From Puccinia triticina (Eukaryota; Basidiomycota; Pucciniomycetes; Pucciniales; Pucciniaceae): a DNA stretch of 64,000 bases. The stretch is from contig NC_070572.1 in assembly GCF_026914185.1 (NCBI RefSeq), positions 1,612,001 through 1,676,000 of the forward strand. Reading direction: 5' to 3'. Below, piece by piece: positions 58,001-64,000 of the stretch (position 1 is its first letter; each line of letters opens with the position of its first letter). The translations under genes and the position numbers were made by a program. The notes beneath the pieces were generated by a model. That model was not told where the DNA came from, did not search any database, and saw only the letters and a program-made list of their open reading frames with translations.

Positions 58001-59905
58001 ACTTTTGAGTTTTACATTGGTAAAATACAAGAGAGGTAGTAAAATGTACGTATCTTTTGGTGGAGATTGTGCTTGATGAGGACTCTGGCAAACGGGGAAG
58101 CAAGATACTCTCCGTTGTGATTCCAGGAGATATACTTTATTGATAAGTGGTGTGAACGATATTCCCAAGATTTGGTGATGTAGCATACAGAGATGCCTAA
58201 AAAGGCTTTATGGCCCCCTTTGGTCGTCCACACATCAGATACTAAGCTGATCTTTGATTCGGCGTCCTAAAGATTTGATGAAACTTGGTCAGTGCATCAT
58301 CCAAAAACAAATCAAACATGAAATCATATGAGCCCCGCTGGACTGAGATTCAACACACCTGGATACCTTCCAAGACACCACGCTGAAGCAAAAGATACAG
58401 ACTGTGTGCAGTTGTTGCTGCCCAGGTTCGCAAGTGGAGGTAGGTTGAAGGCTGAAGGTAATCAAAGACAATGCGAAGGGTTTTGTCTTCAACTCGAAGC
58501 CATGGGAGGGAGTGTTGGAGCAACCAGAAAACAATGAGCTTGTTGAAAGTGTTGTTGTCGAAGCGGCCCTTGGTCATGTATGAGGCAATTGTGGTACCCG
58601 GTTTGTTCATGGACTCGGTTTTATTCTGAGTATCGGCCTGAGCGGCAGTCAGAGGAAGCTTGGCACCATCAGCAATCGCTTGGGTTTGACCAGCACAAGC
58701 AGCGCGAATGGTTCCTTTGCAGTTCGAGCCGTCACGATGGATCTTCAGGTTGTAGTATGACAAGTTCGAGGCCTTCACAATCTTTGGACACCAGGAACAG
58801 GTGTACGACGTAGTATCCTCCACCTGCACAAAATATAAAAGTACGCTATTGGTACCGTCCTTGCGAGGTCTTCTTGGACTTGAAATTCATTGAGCGTTCA
58901 GCGGCCTTGGCGTTTTCCTCATCAGAGTCTTGATTAATGTTGTAGAGTTCTTTCGAGTTGGATTCTGGGGTGGAATTGTTATGATCCTGATTTCAGTTGA
59001 TAAATATTAAACATTATCACAATTAAATTCAGATTACATACTACACTGACATGAAATGAGGCTCTACCAAAATATTACTCACTTGAGAGGTCTGGAGGTT
59101 TGAAGCTGCAGTTGAACTCCGAGTAGATGTACTAGCAGAGGTTACAGGCCCCTTGGGTCTGGGTGGGACGTTAGTATGGAGAGCCCGTCTGGAGTCGGAT
59201 TGAGTAGGAACAAAGCCAGGAGTTACGATGACAGTTCTTTTTTGGGCAGATTGACGGATTGGGATGGACGGATTAGGGGTATCATCACCAACTGTATGGA
59301 TATCTGAGCCCTTTTGGTTTTCTGGGGTGACTTGTCGGCTAGAAATCTCAAAGTTTGAAGCAAGGCAGAAGGGCAAGGGCAATAAAATCAAGGGGATAGG
59401 GGATCTGATGGCACTTTGGCTTACTACTGATGTTGGAATTTAGGCGGAATTTATATATGTGATCATCTTGGTTCAACCTGTGGGCAGACTTTTGGTATGT
59501 ACAACCACAAAAATAGCTGCGCTTTAGCTGATGGCGCCCCTCGTGCGCTTTTTCGCTGGAAAGGCAAAGACATCCGCTGTGCTACGCTCTTGGCGCTTTT
59601 AGCTGGCAAAGCGGGGCCACGCGCTACGCCTTTTGCGCTAATTAGCGCCATTTAGCGCTGATAGCGGCAAATAGCGCACCATTGCGCTACACCGCTTTCA
59701 CTATGCTATTCTGTAGCAAAAGCGCAAAAAAATCGCTGCGCTACGCGCAGGTGATTTTTGCAGTAGCGGTGGTAGCGCTTCGCTACCGCTCTATGTAGCG
59801 TTTTCCCGCTAGCGCTATCGCTACTCTGCATTGAGAGCAGCGGTTTTCCGCTACGCTACCCAAGAGCCCCGCTTTTTGTAGCGTAGCGTAGCTCTTGCAC
59901 CGTTG

Positions 59906-62900
59906 GTGGGAGGAACACAAGGAAACTACCAAATTGGTCATATTTGGAAACTGATCACATTGTGGCTGCTACATTTGGAGGTTTTGAGTTCATTCAAGGT
60001 AAACCATGATCCCTTGGGGCCATTTGATCATTTTTGTACCAATATCATGGAAGAACTCCCACACTGCGCTGAGATATAGTGGCAGAAACACCAAGAAACT
60101 ACCAAATTAGTGATATTTGGCAACTGATCACATTGTGGCTGCTACATTTGGGGGTTTTGTGGTCATTCAAGGTAAACCATGATCCCTTGAAGCCATTTGA
60201 TCATTTTGGTACAAATATCATGGAAGAACTCCCACACTGCGCTGAGATATTGTGGCAGAAACACCAAGAAACTACCAAATTAGTGATATTTGGCAACTGA
60301 TCACATTGTGGCTGCTACATTTGGGGGTTTTGTGGTCATTCACTGTATCAATGAATCTCTGAGGGCATGTGAAGATTTTGGTTTCAATATCATGGAAGAA
60401 CTCCCATGCTGCGCTGAGATATAGTGGCAGAAACACCAAGAAACTACCTAATTAGTCATATTTGGCAACTGATCACATTGTGGGTGCTACATTTGGACGT
60501 TTTGAGGTCATTTAAGGTACACAATGATCCCTTGAGGCCATTTGATCATTTTTGTACCAATATCATGGAAGAACTCCCATTCTGCGCTGGGATATAGTGG
60601 CAGAAACACCAAGAAACTACCAAATTAGTGATATTTGGCAACTGATCACATGGTGGCTGCTACATTTGGGGGTTTTGTGGTCATTCAAGGTACCCAATGA
60701 ATTTTGAAGGGCATGTGAACATTTTGGTACCAATAACATGGTAGAACTCCCATGCTGCACTGAGATATAGTGGCAGAAACACCAAGAAACTACCAAATTA
60801 GTGATATTGGGCAACTGATCACATTGTGGCTGCTACATTTGGACGTTTTGAGGTCATTCAAGGGACACAATGAATCTTTGAGGGCATGTGAACATTTTGG
60901 TACCAGTATCATGGAAGAAATCCCATGCACCGCTGAGATATAGTGGCAGAAACACCAAGAAACTACCAAATTAGTGATATTTGGCAACTGATCACATTGT
61001 GGCTGCTACATTTGGGGGTTTTGTGGTCATCGAAGGTACATCATGATCCCTTGAGGCCATTTGATCATTTTTGTACAATATCATGGAAGAACTCCCATGC
61101 TGCGCTGAGATATAGTGGCAGAAACACCAAGAAACTACCAAATTAGTGATATTTGGCAACTGATCGCATTGTGGCTCCTGCATTTAGGGGTTTTGTGGTC
61201 ATTCAAGGTATACCAGGATCCCTTGAGGCCATTAGATCATTTTTGTACCAATATCATGGAAGAAATCCCACATTGCGCTGAGATATAGTGGCAGAAACAC
61301 CAAGAAACTACCAAATTAGTGATATTTGGCAACTGATCACATTGTGGCTGCTACATTTGGGGGTTTTGTGTTTATTCAACGTACACCATGAGTCTTTGAG
61401 GGCATTTGAACATTTTGGTACCAATATCGTGGAAGAACTCCCACGCTGCGCTCAGATATAGTGGGAGAAACATCAAGAAACTACCAAATTAGCGATATTT
61501 GGCAACTGATCACATTGTGGCTGCTACATTTGGGGGTTTTGTGGTCATTCAAGGTACACAATGAATCTTTGACCCCATTTGATCATTTTGGTACCAATAT
61601 CATGGAGGAACTACCATGCTGCGCTGAGATATAGTGGTGGAAACACCAAGAAACTACCAAATTAGCCATATTTGGCAACTGATCACATTGTGGCTGCTAC
61701 ATTTGGAAGTTTTGAGGTCATTCAAGGTACACCATGATCCATTCAGGCCATTTGATCATTGTTATACCCATATCATAGAAGAACTCCCATGCTGCGCTGA
61801 GATATAGTGGCAGAAACACCAGGAAACTACCAAATTAGTGATATTTGGCAACTGATCACATGGTGGCTGCTACATTTGGGCGTTTTGTGGTCATTCAAGG
61901 TTACCAATGAATCTATGAGGGCATGTGAACATTTTGGTACCAATATCATGGAAGAACTCCCATGTTGCGCTGAGATATAGTGGCAGAAACACCAAGAAAC
62001 TACCAAATTAGTGATATTTGGCAACTGATCACATTGTGGCTGCTACATTTGGGGGTTTTGTGGTCATTCAAGGTAAACCATGATCCCTTGAAGCCATTTG
62101 ATCATTTTTGTACCAATATCATGGAAGAACTCCCATGCTGCGCTGAGATATAGTGGCAGAAACACCAAGAAACTACCAAATTAGTGATATTTGGCAAACG
62201 ATCACATGGTGGCTGCTACATTTGGGTGTTTTGTGGTCATTCAAGGTACCCAATGAATCTTTGAGGGCATGTGAACATTTTGGTACCAATATCATGGAAG
62301 AACTTCCATGCTGCGCTGAGATATAGTGGCAGGAACACCAAGAAACTACCAAATTAGTGATATCTGGCAACTGATCACATTGTGGCTGCTACATTTGGAC
62401 GTTTTGAGGTCATTCAAGGTACACAATGATCACTTGAGGCCATTTAATCATTTTTGTACCAATATCATGGAATAACTCTTATGCTGCGCTGAGATATAGT
62501 GGCAGAAACACCAAGAAACTACCAAATTAGTGATATTTGGCAACTGATCACATTCTGGCTGCTACATTTGGGGGTTTTGTGGTCATTCAAGGTACCCAAT
62601 GAATCTTTGAGGGCATGTAAAAATTTGGGTACCAATATCATGGAAGAACTCCCATGCTGCCCTGAGATATAGTGGCGGAAACACCAAGAACCTACCAAAT
62701 TAGCCATATTTGGCAACTGATCACATTGTGGCTGCTAAATTTGGACGTTTTGAGGTCATTCAAGGTACACATTGATCCCTCGAGGCCATTTGATCATTTT
62801 TGTACCAATATCATGGAAGAACTCCCACACTGCGCTGAGATATAGTGGCAGAAACACCAAGAAACTACCAAATTAGTGATATTTGGCAGCTGATCACATT

Positions 62901-64000
62901 GTGGCTGCTACATTTGGGGGTTTTGTGGTCATTCAAGGTAAAACATGATCCCTTGAAGCCATTTGATCATTTTTGTACCAATATCATGGAAGAACTCCCA
63001 TGCTGCGCTGAGATATAGTGGCAGAAACACCAAGAAACTACCACATTAGTGATATTTGGCAACTGACCACATTGTGGCTGCTACATTTGGGGGTTTTGTG
63101 GTCATTCAAGGTAAACAATGAATCTTGAACCCATTTGAACGTTTTGGTACCAATATCATGGAAGAACTCCCACACTGCGCTGAGATATAGTGGCAGAAAC
63201 ACCAAGAAACTACCATATTAGTGATATTTGGCAACTGATCACATTGTGGCTGCTACATTTGGGAGTTTTGTGGTCATTGAAGGTACACCATGAATCTTTG
63301 AGGGCATGTGAACATTTTGGTGTCAATATCGTGGAAGAACTCCCACGCTGCGCTCAGATATAGTGGAAGAAACATCAAGAAACTACCAAATTAGTGATAT
63401 TTGGCAACTGATCACATTGTGGCTGCTACATTTGGGGGTTTTGTGGTCATTCAAGGTACACAATGAATCTTTGACCCCATTTGATCATTTTGGTACCAAT
63501 ATCATGGAAGAACTACCATCCTGCGCTGAGATATAGTGGCGGAAACACCAAGAACCTACCAAATTAGCCATATTTGGCAACTGATCACATTGTGGCTGCT
63601 ACATTTGGACGTTTTGAGGTCATTCAAGGTACAATATGATCCCTTCAGGCCATTTGATAATTTTTATACCCATATCATGGAAGAACTCCCATGCTGTGCT
63701 GAGATATAGTGGCAGGAACACCAAGAAACTACCAAATTAGTGATATTTGGCAACTGATCACATTGTGGCTGCTACATTTGGGGGTCTGTGGTCATTCAAG
63801 GTATACCATGAATCTTTCAGGGCATGTGAACATTTTTGTGTCAATATCGTGGAAGAACTCCCACGCTGCGCTCAGATATAGTGGAAGAAACATCAAGAAA
63901 CTACCAAATTAGTGATATTTGGCAACTGATCACATTGTGGCTGCTACATTTGGGGGTTTTGTGGTCATTCAAGGTACACAATGAATCTTTGACCCCATTT
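59906..64000. repeat. 173-bp satellite array, right block
   Basis: Resumes at the duplicated GTGGGAG after the hAT element and runs off the window, about 24 units. A diagnostic variant (ATCGTGGAAGAACTCCCACG + CTGCGCTCAG) recurs at 61426, 63328 and 63846, and once in the left block at 44981. Spacings are multiples of the unit minus one base, so higher-order structure is present. Confidence 0.96.

Larger units (their letters stand above)
45706..59391 (-). pseudogene. hAT transposase, multi-exon, split by the nested Gypsy
   Basis: Minus-strand gene. Exons seen: Ser/Thr/Pro-rich N-terminus (59391-59095), an acidic exon near 58985-58865, a BED-type zinc finger (58829-58700, YTCSWCPKIVKASNLSYYN, IHRDGSNC), the catalytic core (SDVWTTKGGHKAFLGISVCY; SWNHNGEYLASPF), TTDSGSNN with the second Asp near 57037, then HQRC where the Gypsy lies. 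After it come VCGAGLAAIKLS, GPGIIGGYGIRWNIAYKSRN, a helical region (46585-46130) and the C-terminal dimerisation domain (SSACVERTFSAASDI) with the third acid near 45962. The intron at 57044-58035 is unusually long and contains an LTR-like insertion. Apart from the Gypsy and one exon join near 58840 that I could not settle, frames are open. Confidence 0.88.
45355..59905 (-). mobile_element. hAT transposon in the satellite, carrying a nested Gypsy
   Basis: The left end CAACGGTGCAAGAGCTACGC matches the reverse complement of the right end. GTGGGAG occurs at 45348-45354 and 59906-59912 (seven bases exact, eight with one mismatch). An uninterrupted satellite unit (43451) reads straight through this point, confirming the empty site. 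Without the nested Gypsy the element is about 5.06 kb. Both subterminal zones (45360-45650 and 59505-59900) are dense in TAGCG/CGCTA motifs, as in hAT elements whose transposase binds subterminal repeats. Confidence 0.93.

Noticed and set aside
57154..58233. Short minus-strand frames between the transposase exons.
   Set aside because: They are intron or LTR-like sequence, or wrong-frame extensions of true exons.
43653..62716. Repeated 65-residue open frames on the minus strand (MPNITNLVVSWCF...).
   Set aside because: They recur with the 173-bp satellite. The frame is longer than one unit, which is not a multiple of three, and variants carry stops. A by-product of the tandem repeat.

Overview
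The window comes from a eukaryotic, AT-leaning, repeat-saturated genome. The best match from memory is a rust fungus (Pucciniales). The signs are spliced hAT transposase and Helitron genes with short GT-AG introns (about 41-77 nt), Copia elements with UBN2-type Gag, chromodomain Gypsy elements, and a retropepsin/RT lineage I associate with Puccinia-like genomes. I see no convincing host housekeeping gene, rRNA, tRNA or CRISPR array. The locus reads as nested mobile elements ending in a tandem satellite, as expected of heterochromatic or pericentromeric DNA.

Layout. (1) 0.37-6.17 kb: a complete but inactivated Copia element on the minus strand, with two LTRs and a perfect 5-bp target duplication. 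(2) 6.2-11 kb: sparse DNA with weak hints of a spliced gene near 8.2-8.8 kb. (3) 11.2-17.8 kb: a nearly intact Helitron on the minus strand, with a four-exon Rep/helicase gene and a spliced OB-fold/AT-hook (RPA-like) gene upstream of it. (4) 18.5-28.4 kb: a run of non-autonomous structures, namely a hAT MITE, large inverted repeats, a terminal-inverted-repeat element, a 1.4-kb foldback, a 40-bp hairpin minisatellite and a Helitron helicase fragment. (5) 28.9-31.5 kb: two blocks of a 44-bp palindromic tandem repeat split by an 848-bp hAT-like element with a perfect 8-bp target duplication. (6) 32.4-43 kb: a Gypsy gag-protease remnant, a Copia element broken by four nonsense codons, and a second Gypsy-type element inserted into that Copia and itself truncated. 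(7) 43.4-64 kb: a 173-bp satellite array, interrupted by an autonomous-type hAT transposon, whose transposase exon is in turn interrupted by a 9.5-kb chromodomain Gypsy element with apparently identical LTRs.

The insertion order can be read directly: satellite, then hAT, then the young Gypsy; and Copia-2, then Gypsy-3. The young Gypsy is intact in every recognised catalytic motif and carries a 393-codon second reading frame overprinted on the 5' end of its polyprotein. Older elements share one decay mark: nine of ten premature stops are TGA preceded by T (TTGA, as expected from TCGA), and LTR differences are mostly CpG transitions, many in TCG context. This points to a RIP-like or methylation-driven mutation process. 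Both Copia elements have a primer-binding site matching the anticodon half of tRNA-Tyr. Boundaries, splice sites and counts here were read by eye.
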